DNA of 64,000 bases from Malachius bipustulatus (taxonomy: Eukaryota; Arthropoda; Insecta; Coleoptera; Melyridae): NCBI GenBank assembly GCA_910589415.1, contig OU342635.1, positions 14,384,001 through 14,448,000 of the forward strand, in the 5' to 3' direction. Position numbers and translations under genes: made by a program. The notes below the pieces were generated by a model that was given only the letters and a program-made list of their open reading frames with translations, was not told the DNA's origin and did not search any database. Below, in pieces: positions 36,001 to 47,779 of the stretch. How positions within the stretch are numbered: position 1 is the first letter of the stretch; each line of letters begins with the position of its first letter.

Positions 36001-38579
36001 TTAACCTTTAATATCTCGATCAGCTGATATTGTCAATCGAGATCTAGGGAGTTTTCATTTTTGCAAACCTAAAAACAAAAGTTCATGGCCACCTAGTTCT
36101 TTTTTAATATGTGAACGGTGTATATGTTAGCTGTCAATTTTGACAGTCTTTGTGTCAGTGAGGACGTTAAAAGTGTCCTCCCTCTTAATTTTTGATTCGA
36201 ATGAGATAGAATTTTGGTAAAAAAAACTTCATCAAATGTCATGGATTTTGCTACTTTTTGACATAAAACTGATATGTCAAATGTCAAAGATGATGTTGCA
36301 GTTGGTGTCAAATTCAAAATTTCTGTACATATACAGGGTGAATTATAAAAAACGCCCCAAGCGATAACTCCGTTAATTTTGAAGATATGACAAAACTTTT
36401 TGAAACAAAGTGGCGTAGTTTATCATCATCTATATGTTGAGATAAACGCTCGATCAACACAACTTCCTGTTTAACCGGAAGTAACATCAACTTCGGGTTT
36501 TTAAATAGAACACCCTGTAAAACTTTAGATTTTTTAAATGTCTGAAGAAATCTAATACAGGTGGTTTTCACCATTGGAATTTAAATTGAGCGGTTTATGA
36601 GTTATAAACAAGTGAAGATCGAAAATTTTCAACTTCAAAGCAGTGTAGAACTAGAACGGCTCAAGATATCTAAAAACGGTTTACATATCCCTATCCTAAC
36701 TTTTCATGTTTTATTCCACTATGTGGAGTAAATTTTAATACAGGGTGATGAAAATTATCCGATTTTTCATCACCCTGTATTAAAATTTAAACCACATAGT
36801 AGGATACTGTGTCAAAAGTTAGGATGGGGACATGTAAACCGTTTTTAGATATCTTGAGCCGTTCTAGTTCTACACTGCTTTGAAGTTGAAAATTTTCGAT
36901 CTTCACTTGTTTATAACTCATAGACCGCTCAATCTAAATTCCAATGGTGAAAACCATCTGTATTAGATTTCTTCAGACATTTAAAAAATCTAAAGTTTTA
37001 CAGGGTGTTCTATTTAAAAACCCGAAGTTGATGTTACTTCCGGTTAAACAGGAAGTTGTGTTGATCGAGCGTTTATCTCAACATATAGATGATGATAAAC
37101 TACGCCACTTTGTTTCAAAAAGTTTTGTCATATCTTCAAAATTAACGGAGTTATCGCTTGGGGCGTTTTTTATAATTCACCCTGTATAATTCATATATGT
37201 ACCTATGTACTCTGAGCTTATGAAACTGTTTTTATGCAGTCTAAGCTGTTATTCTTGAAGAGTTTACAATTCATTTTCCAAACAATTAAGTACACTTCAA
37301 AATTCAATTTATCAACAAGTTTTTGACAATCTACTATCCCAGATAGCACTTGCAGATAATAATGACATTTTAATCGGATAATTAGTGTATTTTTTATTTT
37401 ATTATTGTTTTCACATACTTTTGTATGAATTTCTTCTCAATTCTGCCTTGTCACCATTGAAGCAAGTTTAAATATTGGAGTTGATATTAATTGATAGGTT
37501 AATCAAAACTGCACGACTGACTACTCCAGAGTGTTAAATTTGATCAAAAAAATCAGCAAACAGCTTACACACAGATATTTTTCAGTGAAAATCTAGTTTA
37601 ACCAAATTTTATTATAGCCTACTAGAGTCGCTAATTATATCCAATGCCTATTTTTCAGGTATGGTGTAAAATACTTCATGTTGTCGCATATTACTTTTTA
37701 TTAGTCAATTACGCATGGATGTTATGCGAGGGCATCTATATCCATACAATCTTGGTGTCGGCATTCGCAAGCGAGAAAATTCTTCTGCGATACATGCAAA
37801 TACTTGGTTGGGGTTTGCCCCTACTAATTGTCACTGTTTACGCCACTGTAAGACAGATACTTGGAACTCCACAAGAAACGAAGCTGTAAGGCTTTCCTTT
37901 AATAAATATAATAAATAAATATTAATAAAAACTGTTACAGATGCTGGATGACGCCCAATAAATTTTTTAAAATTTTGTCCATACCAGTAGCTGTGGCTAT
38001 AATCGTTAACACACTATTTCTTGTAAATATCATCAGGGTTTTGTTGATTAAAATTCGAAAAGGAGCTAATCAGAGCTGTGGTTTCTCGAAGTCAACTATG
38101 CAAGCATTTAGGTAAAATAATTTAAACATTAAAGTCTACACCTATTCTTTTTTACTTAGGTAAACCTTTTTTAGAGCAACTATGTTATTGACACCACTTC
38201 TGGGAATACATTTTCTCTTAATACCTTATAACCCCGGCCCTGATCATCCATTTTATAAACCATATATACTACTAACGGCAGTTATAATCTGCCTACAAGT
38301 ATGTATAAAAAAATTCTTGACATAATGAGATATATTTTTTATTTGTATGCCGTTTTATTTTTTAGGGTATCTGTGTAGCCATTTTTTTCTGCTTTTGTAA
38401 TAATGAAGTGAGTTGTTACGTTGAAATAACAAACGCTAATTTTTTATCAACTTTTGATAAATTTTTAGGTCATTGGACAAATAAAACGAAAATACACAGC
38501 TCTAACATTCAGACCCGGATCTGATTCTTATACAGGGACTAACACAATGTCCTCAAATCAGACATCATTACTGCCATGA
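30047..38579 (+). CDS. Class B GPCR, calcitonin/DH31 receptor-like
   Basis: Ten exons with consistent phases: 30047-30128, 30187-30294, 31167-31252, 31309-31400, 31459-31585, 37659-37885, 37941-38111, 38175-38298, 38366-38407, 38469-38579; 389 aa. The extracellular hormone-binding domain has the six conserved cysteines (17, 31, 40, 54, 70, 85) and the core WTCWPNTPAGQTV. Seven membrane segments follow; NPVWCKILH and MLCEGIYIHT at TM3 and LCW in loop 2 (C168-C242 disulfide) are typical of calcitonin-type receptors. In insects the ligand would be DH31 or a relative, coupling through Gs. No signal peptide precedes the first cysteine, so either an upstream exon is missing or targeting uses TM1. 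The 6-kb intron 5 holds two foldback elements. DH31-R versus hector-type orthology is not resolved here. Confidence 0.9.
31889..33151. repeat. Foldback element, TACAGGGTGTCGC ends
   Basis: TACAGGGTGTCGCTAAAAGG with GTACCACCAAC at the left pairs with GTTGGTGGTACC and TTTAAGCGATACCCTGTA at the right. The interior is diverged and shares blocks with 9690-12270 (for example CATTTTGAACC, TAAAAGTTTGGTATCTTGC). Length 1.26 kb, in receptor intron 5. Confidence 0.65.
34060..34420 (-). mobile_element. Ty3/gypsy integrase fossil, copy B
   Basis: On the minus strand the blocks WERIQIDFLGHI-like, KFLIVVDAYY and KWLKAFPI, then IIVSDNGPE are readable, i.e. the first two acidic catalytic blocks of a retrotransposon integrase core. 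Frames shift and a stop separates blocks, so it is dead. No LTRs were found around it. Related to 27590-27850. Confidence 0.7.
34436..36325. other. Receptor intron 5 DNA with a diverged direct repeat
   Basis: The passage at 34445-34530 (AAATGTCATGAATTTG, then TTTTTGACGAAAA, then TTGCAGTTGTGG) recurs at 36230-36310 (AAATGTCATGGATTTTG, TTTTTGACATAAAA, TTGCAGTTGGTG). No coding exon was recognised in between. Confidence 0.4.
36330..37188. repeat. Nearly perfect foldback element, TATACAGGGTG ends
   Basis: The arms (about 36330-36745 and 36775-37188) are almost identical inverted copies; the same 80-codon open frame is found on both arms, with a single residue difference (T/I). The ends are TATACAGGGTGAATTATAAA and its inverse. 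A second CAGGGTGATGAAAA/TTTTCATCACCCTG pair sits at the very centre. The high identity suggests a recent origin or continuing arm-to-arm conversion. The mirrored ORF has no gene-like features and is only a consequence of the palindrome. Confidence 0.9.
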
Positions 38580-38818
38580 AAAGAGTGAATTAGTAAACAA
38601 ATTTTTATTATATTTTTTAAAGGCCTTTCATTAAAATTTTTCCAAGTGTAAGTTTGCTAGGCTAGGCATTCTATCCTGTTGCTTGTATTTTTATATTTCA
38701 TAAAATTTAAACAGGAAGTGTGTAATTGAAGCAAGCTAAAAATATGAATATAAGGTCCTGTTATCATAATGTGATGTTACAATTACCTAGGTATTGCATT
38801 TTATTTTTGCACTTCATT

Positions 38819-38824
38819 AATAAA
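38819..38824 (+). terminator. Likely poly(A) signal of the GPCR gene
   Basis: AATAAA 240 bp after the receptor stop codon and only about 100 bp before the tetraspanin start codon, followed by a GT-rich run (TTTGTGTTATGTG). The tetraspanin promoter must overlap or follow closely. Confidence 0.55.
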
Positions 38825-38924
38825 TGTTTCCACTTTGTGTTATGTGAAGTTTTTTTTTTCAGAATCTTTCTTTTCTTTATAAATAATTAGTGTATGTAAT
38901 ATAATAACAGTTTATCTTTTAAGA

Positions 38925-40351
38925 ATGTGTAGAATGGGTAATGTTAAAATTAAAAAACTTTTATGCCTTATATACTCCATAATTTTACTGGTAAGTTTTT
39001 TATTGTGATTTCTTAATTTGCACACTTTCTTTATGTATCTACATTTTATTTTTAGATAATTGGTGTAAGCCTCTTTATATTTGGCTCAGTCTGGATTTTT
39101 AAAATATTCTATCATTTCATATTTCTACCTGGAGAGACCCTAGGACCTTATTTCATTATAATATTTATGTCGATTTATAAAATGGTACTAGCATGGGCGG
39201 CTTATCGAGCAATAACCGAAGGAAAAACTTTCAGAGTTATGAGTGTAAGATTTTTTTATTATTGTCTTGAAATTGCTTATTATTTTACTGTGCTCTATTT
39301 CTTTTTATTCTAATTATTCTAAAAATAGCAAAGTATATAGGGCTAGTGCTAGTTGATGTCCCAATTAAAGTGCACTTGAACTAATAAGCTTAATGATACT
39401 AATTTACTACATACTATTAAAAATTCCATAAACACTACATTGTTGTCATACTTTATCACTAATTATTTACTATAAAGTAGGAAACACAAAGAAAGATGGC
39501 GATCATGAGGAAGAAAACTGCAACACAAGCCGTATTTTTTCTATATATTATGAGAAAATCACCAAACCAGTAATTTTTTTATAGACTAATAGACTGTTTT
39601 TTTAATGATCGTCTCATAAAAGGGCTAGCCCGGAATCAAAATATCGAGCTGTGATTGGTCGCTACCACCTGAGATAATGTCAATTTCCACCTCTTATTGC
39701 AGGTGGTGTTACTATTTTCTTTCCTTATAATGGGAGAAGTAGCGAATTCCTTTTGGTTGATTATCTTAAATCGAGACATGGATATATACACATTGGATTT
39801 AATGGTGGATGCTTTAGATTATTACCTGAACGATCACTACTACATAAGTGATTGGGATAACTTACAGTCACATGTAAGTTGATAACGACGCAGTATTATG
39901 TATTTTTAATAACACTCAATTTTAGTTACAATGTTGTGGGTTACACGACCAGACCGATTTTCCGAAATATCCTCCACCGTCGTGCTGCGGAGAGAGCACC
40001 CCTACAGATCCCTGCCCTGAAATATTTGCACCAGGATGTCTCGTTACTGTTACAAGATACGCTACCAATATACTCCAGGGAGCAATGGCGATTTGTTTTA
40101 TGTCCGCTTTTTATGAAGTAATACATTAATAATTATTGGTGGTGGGTTTTTACTAATAAATTAATTTACTTTTTCAGGGACTCGGTATAGTGCTTTTCAT
40201 TTATTATTACAGAGCATATAGAATGGATAAGAAGCTTAGAAAATTTGTGGCAAAACAAGAACAAATGGAAATAGACACGACCGACACTAGAAGCAGTGTT
40301 GCCACTTTAGATGATTTTTCTCAAAGGAAAGTTGTTTATAACTACTACTAA
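38925..40351 (+). CDS. Tetraspanin
   Basis: Five exons, all in phase 0: 38925-38990, 39056-39244, 39703-39873, 39926-40117, 40178-40351; 263 aa. Four membrane segments: about 12-36, 50-80, 86-108 and 190-216. The large extracellular loop has the defining CCG (145-147) plus cysteines 162, 163, 172 and 180, so a six-cysteine loop with PPPSCC. Tetraspanins organise membrane microdomains by binding integrins, receptors and each other; a specific subfamily cannot be named from this sequence. The C-terminus (KVVYNYY) is tyrosine-rich and could carry a sorting signal. Either ATG 38925 or 38934 (MGNVKIKK, more typical of the family) could be used; both have A at -3. The gene sits just behind the GPCR and runs tail-to-tail into Arfrp1. 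Confidence 0.93.
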
Positions 40352-40494
40352 GAATATGATACTGGACACATATCCAGATATTTAGTCGATATTTTCTTGC
40401 ATATTCAAATAATAATACATATTTTAAACTTGTGTTATTTACTTTTAATATAAAAGTTTTCTTATTTTATTCTTAATCTTTTTTTTGTAAACAA

Positions 40495-40541
40495 TTATTA
40501 TTATTATTATTATTACAATATAAAATACATAAATATTTATT
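40495..40541. repeat. (ATT)n run and Arfrp1 poly(A) signal in the shared 3' gap
   Basis: Between the two convergent stop codons lies a run of about eight ATT units, and TTTATT at 40536-40541, which is AATAAA on the minus strand, 70 bp after the Arfrp1 stop. The 3' UTRs of the two genes therefore probably overlap. Confidence 0.45.
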
Positions 40542-40610
40542 TTATCAATATCACACTATTATGGATAGTTTTGGTAGAAGTCCCACAGTATTCATACATT
40601 GAAAAACATT

Positions 40611-43237
40611 TCAAACCTCATCTTTATTACTTGGAGGCCTGAACATACTATTTCGTTTGAGACAATCAACAAGCCATCTAATTCCTTCATCAACTCCATC
40701 TCTGAAAATACAATATTAACTGCTTAAATTATATTGTCCTAGTAGGGACCCTGAGCTGACCCGACCCGACCTGACCCCACCCGACACGACATAGTACATC
40801 CCAATGGTAGGGTTTGTCAACATCCTGTTAACTTATACATACCCAGTCAGTGCAGAGATCGGCATTACCATGCAATCTCGCTTTCCAATCAGATGAGCAT
40901 TTTTATTAAAAATCGGTTTGACTTCACGAACACCCATACATTCTGGTATGTCTTGCTTATTTGCTAGTACCAACAGTGGGACTCCATGTAAATTTTCACT
41001 GGCAATCATTCTATCTGAAAATTGTTTAGCTAATAATAATAGTCTCATTGAAAACAATTATTTCATTATACATGTAGAAGAAGTTTCTCCTTAGGATTTC
41101 TTTACCGATTGTTATATAAAATAGGACTAATCACAAATGTATTGTTGGTTGCATAACCTTGATTAATGTAGAATAACTTACTTCCCTCAATAAACTAACA
41201 TAAAACTGCGGAGGATTTGGTATCCCGCGTTACATCAGACCCGAATAAGTCAGCGGGTGACTCAGGGACCTATGAAATCATCGGAGAGACCGGCCAATGC
41301 TATAATGGAGATAGCTAGTGTAGGGGGTATGACTTCAACAAACCATCACCCTATAAATAGGAGCGCTCTTCCAGCGCAGTCTGGAGAAAATCTCCATGGT
41401 CCACAGCAAAACAGCCCGGAATCAATTGTGATTTCAATAAATAAACAGTTCACCTCTAGATGCTATATGACTTATATGAGACATATAACAAGTAGCTAAC
41501 ACTCCTTAAATTAAGACTATGAAAGCGGTCACTATGGCTTCAAATAATTTTTTTCCTTGCAATAATAACGAGGGTAGGAAAAACTACATTCTGTCCTACA
41601 GTCAGACTAGCCTGAAAGCAAAAGTCCCTGTATGCTATAAACTCAGATCAATGTTGACCTGGGGAAGTTTCTTTTTTTACCACTGCAGCGTGCGCTTTCC
41701 CATTGTATTACTGACGATATTTAGGACTTTGGAAGCCTTCCTGTCGTCATACTATTAGGACTTCCTGTAGTTTTGTATTTTGGTTTATTACCTGATTTAC
41801 CAAACGTGTCAGATGTCAGGAGTAGCGGCGAGAGTTTGCGCTGATATATCGATCGGCAGGAATCTGTGCATGGTTGCCGGATAGTTGTTTTTGTCTTCCA
41901 TCGTGAGTAATTTTTCCGGAATCATTAATATGGTTGTGTAGTCGTTTCTCCAGAAATGAAATAAATCTGACAACGACCGATGTTGAGGGGAAGAGAAGTT
42001 TCAGGTCCCAGCCTGAGAAAGTTGAGTTGCTCTCTTTTGATGTTTCGTGAATGAACATGTGACGTTCAGTTACATTTAGTTTCAGTTAATTGTCTTTAGT
42101 GGTTTACTTCAGACCAGGTATGAAAGTGGAATTTTATATCATATTTTATATCAAAAATTGCTAGACGATCATTAGAAATTTGTAAATTTAATCCCTCTTT
42201 TTTGTGGTGTGGCTAGTTCGCCGAAGAACTGACCTACACCCACCTCCTCTCCTTTCGGGTTCAAAGGAATCAGCAGGTACCCGGACGGAGCGAGAGGAGT
42301 TATACCCTCTGCTCACCACTTCTAGCCTCTTCGTCACTCAGTTGCCTCTTCTAGCCAGAAGAGTCTGTGAGGGAGACTCCAACAAGAGCATACTGGAGCC
42401 GTATACCAGGAAATAAACATGGCAAGTCAACGATGAAAAAACCTACGATCAGCTAATGAATATCAATCACAAGGTAAGCTGCCTATAATGTTTAGGTAGT
42501 ATGAACTAAAATGATCTACAAGAATAATACTATTTATAATTCCTCACCGAAAGCTTCCTTTGATTCATTTATCCTGTCTCGGTCAGAAGAATCAATGATG
42601 TAGATAACAGCATGAGATTCAGCATAATACTAAAACATAATGTTAGGTTTTAGATTCATAAGAATACTCTGATTGAGTTCAATGAAGGCATCTTCTGATG
42701 GCAAACAGTAGGGATGCAACAAATAATGGGCGAGTATAATATTCAAACAAGGGTTAAGACGCCCCAAATCAACTATGATTTCAGGTGCAGCAACAATTCG
42801 TGATTAAACTAGAAGAGGTGACATGATTCAATATTTGTGCCAGTCTTCAGTTTCTTTTTAGTCAGTCAGTAGTTGCCTTCATTGAACATGACATTGTTAC
42901 TGAAATGTAAGTACCTTATCCCAGAGGGATTGCAGTTCATTTTGACCTCCCAAGTCCCAAAAGTTAAGGCGAATCCCTGCCACTTCCACTTTGCCAATGT
43001 TCAAGCCAACTGTGGTTGTAATTTTACTTGGATTAATTCCGCTGTTTTTCTTTGTGATTTTTGTTTTGGCAGCTTCCAGATACGTCTAAACGAAAGACAC
43101 ATTAGCCTGCATTGAGAATAATTTTTATTGGAAAAGAGACTCACAGTTTTTCCTGCGTTGTCCAAACCCAAAATCAGAACACAATATTCATCTTTTTGGA
43201 ACATGTACTTTATTAGTCCATGGAGTAATGTGTACAT
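40611..43237 (-). CDS. Arfrp1: ADP-ribosylation factor-related protein 1 (Golgi ARF-like GTPase)
   Basis: Five exons on the minus strand: 43145-43237, 42915-43085, 42548-42629, 40843-41014, 40611-40701; 202 aa, practically the length of animal ARFRP1 (201). GTPase motifs are complete: GLDNAGKT (24-31), the switch I block KITTTVGLN (52-60), WDLGGQ (74-79, with catalytic Q79), NKQD (134-137) and SAL. The N-terminus MYTLLHGLIKYMFQKDEY is characteristic: no glycine at position 2, so no myristoylation. In other animals this protein is N-acetylated and recruited to the trans-Golgi by Sys1, where it acts upstream of Arl1 and golgin recruitment. Introns are short except intron 3 (1.5 kb), which contains a solo-LTR candidate. 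Confidence 0.95.
41110..41490 (+). mobile_element. Solo LTR candidate in Arfrp1 intron 3
   Basis: Begins TGTTATAT and ends ATATAACA, has TATAAATAG at 41352-41360 followed by an initiator-like CAGT, and AATAAA at 41437-41442: the order expected of an LTR. I do not see a target duplication, so the ends are uncertain. It is opposite in direction to Arfrp1. Confidence 0.45.
41690..42440. other. Unclassified, GC-richer insertion-like DNA in Arfrp1 intron 3
   Basis: The stretch 42200-42420 (CTCCTCTCCTTTCGGGTTC ... GGAAATAAACATGGC) is GC-richer than its surroundings and ends with an AATAAA. It resembles the tail of an LTR or another transposon, but no ends or coding blocks could be recognised. Confidence 0.3.
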
Positions 43238-43949
43238 GTTTGTTGGCCTAGTAATAAATAGTGATATTAGAAATTCAGAATTGCATGCATTGTTCTTTGC
43301 CGTTAATAATTACTTCACTCCTTCACTCTCTGCTATGAGGTGCAACGTCCAAAATCGGTGTTTTTGCTCCGCTGTTTGTTTTTGTTGATATTGAATATTG
43401 ATATTGAATCTTCAACTCTACACTTCCATCACAGTATAGAGTCTTCCATTCCAATCCAACAACTTTCTACTTCTACAATTTTTCGAGGTTAGGTGTGCAG
43501 TTCTCAGTGTTCTTTTTCTTTTATTTGTCAAGTGGTAACACCAAAGAAGTAAAAGAACCAGGAAGGAGTATATTTGCGCGACCTTTCTGTTGCGTGCGAC
43601 GGAAGGCAGCTAAGTCAACAAAACCAAAATGACAGGAAATAACCGAAAATAACGAGAAAAATAATATAAGTAGTGATTAGTGAAATTTGATTGCATTTAC
43701 TAGCCTTTGTTTTGACTAATTTTCGTTTATTTCCTGTTATTTTGGTTTTCTTTCCTAGATAGACTTATTATTGGAATTGTTTTTTTTAATTGCTTATTAT
43801 TATTTAATTATTGCTTATTCAAAAAATTTATTTCAAAAATTTTTATTCTTCTTTTTCCTTAAAAAAAGAAAAGTTTTTAGACCGAATATCATAGAGAAAT
43901 TAAAAAAACATAAGGCCAGCAGTATGACTTAATATTGACGTATTTCAGC

Positions 43950-44885
43950 GATTTTTTTTGTTTTTCTTCGAAAAAAGAATACAAATTTTAGATTTTTTTT
44001 CCGAAGTTTATTAGTTTTTGGTTTCCATTATTTTTTCATACCGAATGACATAGAAAAACAATAGGCGGCCATAAGAAAAACAAAAGTTGGCTATGAAAAC
44101 TTTGGGATTATCTAGTTGGCTTTGAAAATTTTTGTAATGTCAAACGAATAGCTTTTGACGACTTATGTAAGCCTACAAAAAATAATTCATTATTTCCCAA
44201 TAACAAAAAAGATATGACTAAAGTAAGAAATCTCAATTTTTCAGTTTTTTCAGGATATTTCAACCACGACTGAAATTATACGAATTTTTTTTCAGATTCT
44301 GAATGAGCATAAAATTGGGCAACTTTTTATCTAATTTAAGCAACCCAGTATCTCTTATGGTTTAGGAGATCCCAATGGTGAGCCAGTTGAAAGTGACCAT
44401 CCTGTATAGTCACTATAAAGTGACTAACTACATAATGGGGATTTCAAAAACTCTATAAGAGATATTACGCGAAATCTGGTCAACAAGAGATAATAACTTG
44501 CACAATTTTACGCTGAATAAGATTCTGAAAAAAATTAGGATTAAGTAGTTCAGCGTTGCTGAAATATCTTGGAAAAAAAACTGAAAATCTAGATTGCTCA
44601 TTTTAGCCATACCTATCTTTTTTATTATTGAAAATTAAAAAAAAAGTATTTTTTTGTAGGTTAACACTACATAAGTCATCAAATTGCAAAAATTTTCAAA
44701 GCTAACTAGATCCATAGAATTTTCATGGTCATGGACCTTTGGTTTTTCTTATGGCCACCATAGGTATTGTTTTTTATATTGTTCGATATAAAAATCATCA
44801 TGGAAACCAAAAATTAATGACATTTAAAAAATTATTCGTCGTTTTTCTAAAAACAAACGAAAAAAAAATTTCATCGAACTACGTC
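43950..44885. repeat. Diverged foldback element
   Basis: Mirrored arms around about 44410: GGCGGCCATAAGAAAAACAA pairs with TTTGGTTTTTCTTATGGCCACC, and CTAGTTGGCTTTGAAAATTT pairs with AAATTTTCAAAGCTAACTAG. The arms carry many mismatches and indels, so this is an old copy. A relative lies at 47240-47775. Confidence 0.65.
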
Positions 44886-44890
44886 ATAAT

Positions 44891-45787
44891 ACAGAAAGGG
44901 TTATTCACGATATACGCCACGGAAAATTATGGCTGTCCCTTGAGCTTAAGCAATTTTTATTTTTGGAGTAGATAGAGACCCTTTAAAGGTACCTACATTA
45001 TAAAATTATACTCATGTACAGATGTCCCAAAAATATTAAACATATCAAAGTTATAATTTTGTTTAATGATATGCTCCTATGTTAGGTATTGCATTTTTAG
45101 ATTGTCTGAGAAGAAAAAATAAGCATGGTTTTTGAGTTATAAAGAAGTGAAAATCGCCATTTTCAAAATTCAAAGCAATGTATGTACAACGAAAACGGTT
45201 TAAGATGGAGGAAAACGGCTTAACTACATGTCCCTATTTTTTTTTTTACTTTTTATGTTCTAATCCATTTTACAGAAAAATTTGTATTATTTTTTTTTAA
45301 CATCAGCTTAGGAATCTCAGATTTTTTGTGCAGCCTGTATAAACATTTCATCCAGATCATAAGCACATAGAAATTAAAAATTGGGACACGATAGCTGTTT
45401 TCCTCCATCTTGAGCCATTTTAGTTGTACCTACACATCAGCCATGATGAACTTTAAAAATTGCGATTTTCACTCGCTTATGCTTAACTCAAAAAATACTC
45501 AATATAAACTCCAAATGCGAGAATCATTCTTATTTTCTCCTCCTCTCAGACAATCTAAAAATACAATAACGTAGTAGCATATTATGCCATTAAAAAAAAA
45601 AAAACATAACTATATTATCTGTTTCATATTTATGGAACACTCTGTACAATATGAGTATAATTATTTTTCAATGTACCTTTAACGGATCTCTATTCACTCA
45701 AAATACAAAAATTTCTTAAATTCAAGGGACCTATTATAGGTATAGCCATAATGTTCCGTGGCGTATAATATCGTGAATAACTGTATA
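44891..45787. repeat. Foldback element adjoining the previous one
   Basis: ACAGAAAGGGTTATTCACGA at the left pairs with TCGTGAATAACTGTAT at the right. GAAAATTATGGCTGTCCCTT (left arm) has a rough inverted counterpart in the right arm, and TTAAGATGGAGGAAAACGGC pairs with GCTGTTTTCCTCCATCTTGA near the centre (about 45340). Moderately diverged. Confidence 0.7.
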
Positions 45788-45902
45788 TACTGTTATAAAA
45801 AGTTCATTACGCTTATTTACCTAGTAATAATTTTTTTTTCTTTCATGAAAAATAGTCTTTAGGTTTTAGAAAAAGTTTCTATTGGAACAGAATATTTAGA
45901 TT

Positions 45903-46900
45903 TGTTTGGGAGAGTAGGATAGTAAATATTGTAATAATAAGGTGAAATGTCATAGAATAATTTTTGTAAAATAATTATTAGAATAATTAGAATAAGTTAG
46001 CTAGAGTGTATGGGGAAATGTCAAGCATAAAATTATAAAAAGTCACAATTTGGAAGAAATGAACAGCAACTCTAGTAGCATGGAAATTGGCTGTTAGAAG
46101 GGGGAAAACATAACATGTCCAAAGAGGATTTTGTGTGTTGTACTCCAGAAGAGAAATGAATTTCATAGATGTTGATTGGAAGGAAAATACAAAAATTATC
46201 CGCTGTCATAGTGAGAAATAATATGTTGTCAAGCAGATAACAATCGAATTTACATAGTTACAAGAAAAACTATAAATAGAAAAACAACGATTATTTGAGA
46301 TTCCTAAAACACAAGTTAATCAGTGTAGATCACGAAATCATAACCAAACATCGTAAACATCGTGAACATCGTGAACATCTAGAAAAATTTCGAACATCAA
46401 GAATTTGGAAAAGAACAGAGGCCGTAGCTGACTGCAAGAAGAAACATATAGGTTAGAAGGAGAGATTTGGTTAGCTGGTAGCTGACAACTGCAATTAGAT
46501 TTGGATAGAGCCGTGCGGAGATTTGGCTAGCAGGCAGCTGACAATTGCAGTTTGATTTGGGTACAGCCGTGCAGCGATTTGGATTCTGCGATTTTGACAT
46601 TGAAGATAGAAAAACGTAGCAGTGAATTGGATATATCCATGCAGAGATCCACATTGAAATTGCTGACACACTAACAGCAAGGCTACTAGAGTTGACTTCA
46701 AGCTTTGTTCAACAGCTGATTCCGTGGGTTATTCCTTTCGTTAACCTACGAGGGACTTCTGTCAAAAATTAATGACAGAAAGTCAGTGACGAAGAAGATT
46801 CAATAAGGAAACAAACTGTGAGTAATTTTAAGTTATTTTTAAGTTAGTTGTTGAAAGTGTTATTGTTTGGAAAATTTCTTATTGTAATAAAACCCAAACA
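45903..46900 (+). mobile_element. Solo LTR candidate with internal 56-bp tandem repeat
   Basis: Starts TGTTTGGG and ends CCCAAACA (10-bp inverted match if TT and AA are included), with TTTAGA / TTTAAA next to the ends as a possible decayed target duplication. TATAAATAG lies near 46271 and AATAAA near 46886. Between them, a 56-bp unit (GAGATTTGGTTAGCTGGTAG) is repeated at 46462 and 46518 with a partial third copy, and ACATCGTGA is repeated near 46350-46380. No internal retrotransposon region is nearby. Confidence 0.5.
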
Positions 46901-47239
46901 AATTTAAATTGAGTTTCAATAGAAGTTTATAGGTTATGAAAATTTTAAAAAATTTATATAAAAAAAATACTTGAACTCACTCTGAGTCATAGAGGTCTCA
47001 TACAGATTAAACTTTTATTAGTTTTTAAAAAAGAAAGGCCCCCTAAATAAATAAATTGTTTATGGTAAGAGGGAATCAGAGAGGAAAATAAATTTTCAAA
47101 AAAGAGTAGAGAAAGCACAGTCCCTGCGAACCATAACAATACCTATATGAAATCATATTTACCTACTTGCCTTATGGGTTTTCAATTTTTCTATGATATA
47201 CCTATATATACGAAAAAAAATGTATTTTCTTTTAAAAGA

Positions 47240-47775
47240 AGAATAAAATAATTTTTGAAATATTTTTTTCATGTTAATAGCTTTTGGTTCCCATGATTTT
47301 TTATAGGAAAAAAATAAATACACTGAACGACATAAAAAATAATATGGCGGTCATAAGCAAAACAAACGGTGACTATGAAAACTCTGGGATCTAGACGGCT
47401 TTGAAAATTTCTGTAATGTTAAATAGATAGCCTTATTACAGGTGGTCACTTTCTTCAACTATCTCACCATTGGTACCTACCATATCCTGCTCTAAACCAT
47501 AGGAGATACAGAGTCTAAATTAGAGAAAAGTTTCATAATTTTATGATTATTAAGAATCTGAAACAAAATTTAGGACAACTTCAGTCGTTGCTGAAATATG
47601 CTTAACAAACAGAAAAATCGCGTTCTCTTATTTTTGATGGCATACCTTCTTTTATTATTGAAAATGATAAATTATTTTTTGGATGTTACGAAAGAGTAAT
47701 CATTGTCAACATTTTTGTTTTTCTTATGGTCACCATTTAATTTTTTTATGTCGTTCGAATGTTCACTTTTGAAGA
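47240..47775. repeat. Second copy of the 43950 foldback family
   Basis: GGCGGTCATAAGCAAAACAA, GACGGCTTTGAAAATTTCTG and, inverted, GTTTTTCTTATGGTCACCAT match the element at 43950-44885. Diverged and shorter. Confidence 0.6.
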
Positions 47776-47779
47776 AAAA

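Noticed and set aside
36334..37189. Identical 81-86-aa frames on both strands
   Set aside because: They are mirror images created by the palindrome and show no gene-like features.
40741..40795. CCCGACCCGACCTGACC run as a regulatory array
   Set aside because: It is a short degenerate repeat in Arfrp1 intron 4 with no further support.
41257..41758. Two frames of about 80 aa in Arfrp1 intron 3
   Set aside because: They overlap or follow the solo-LTR candidate and have no conserved motif.
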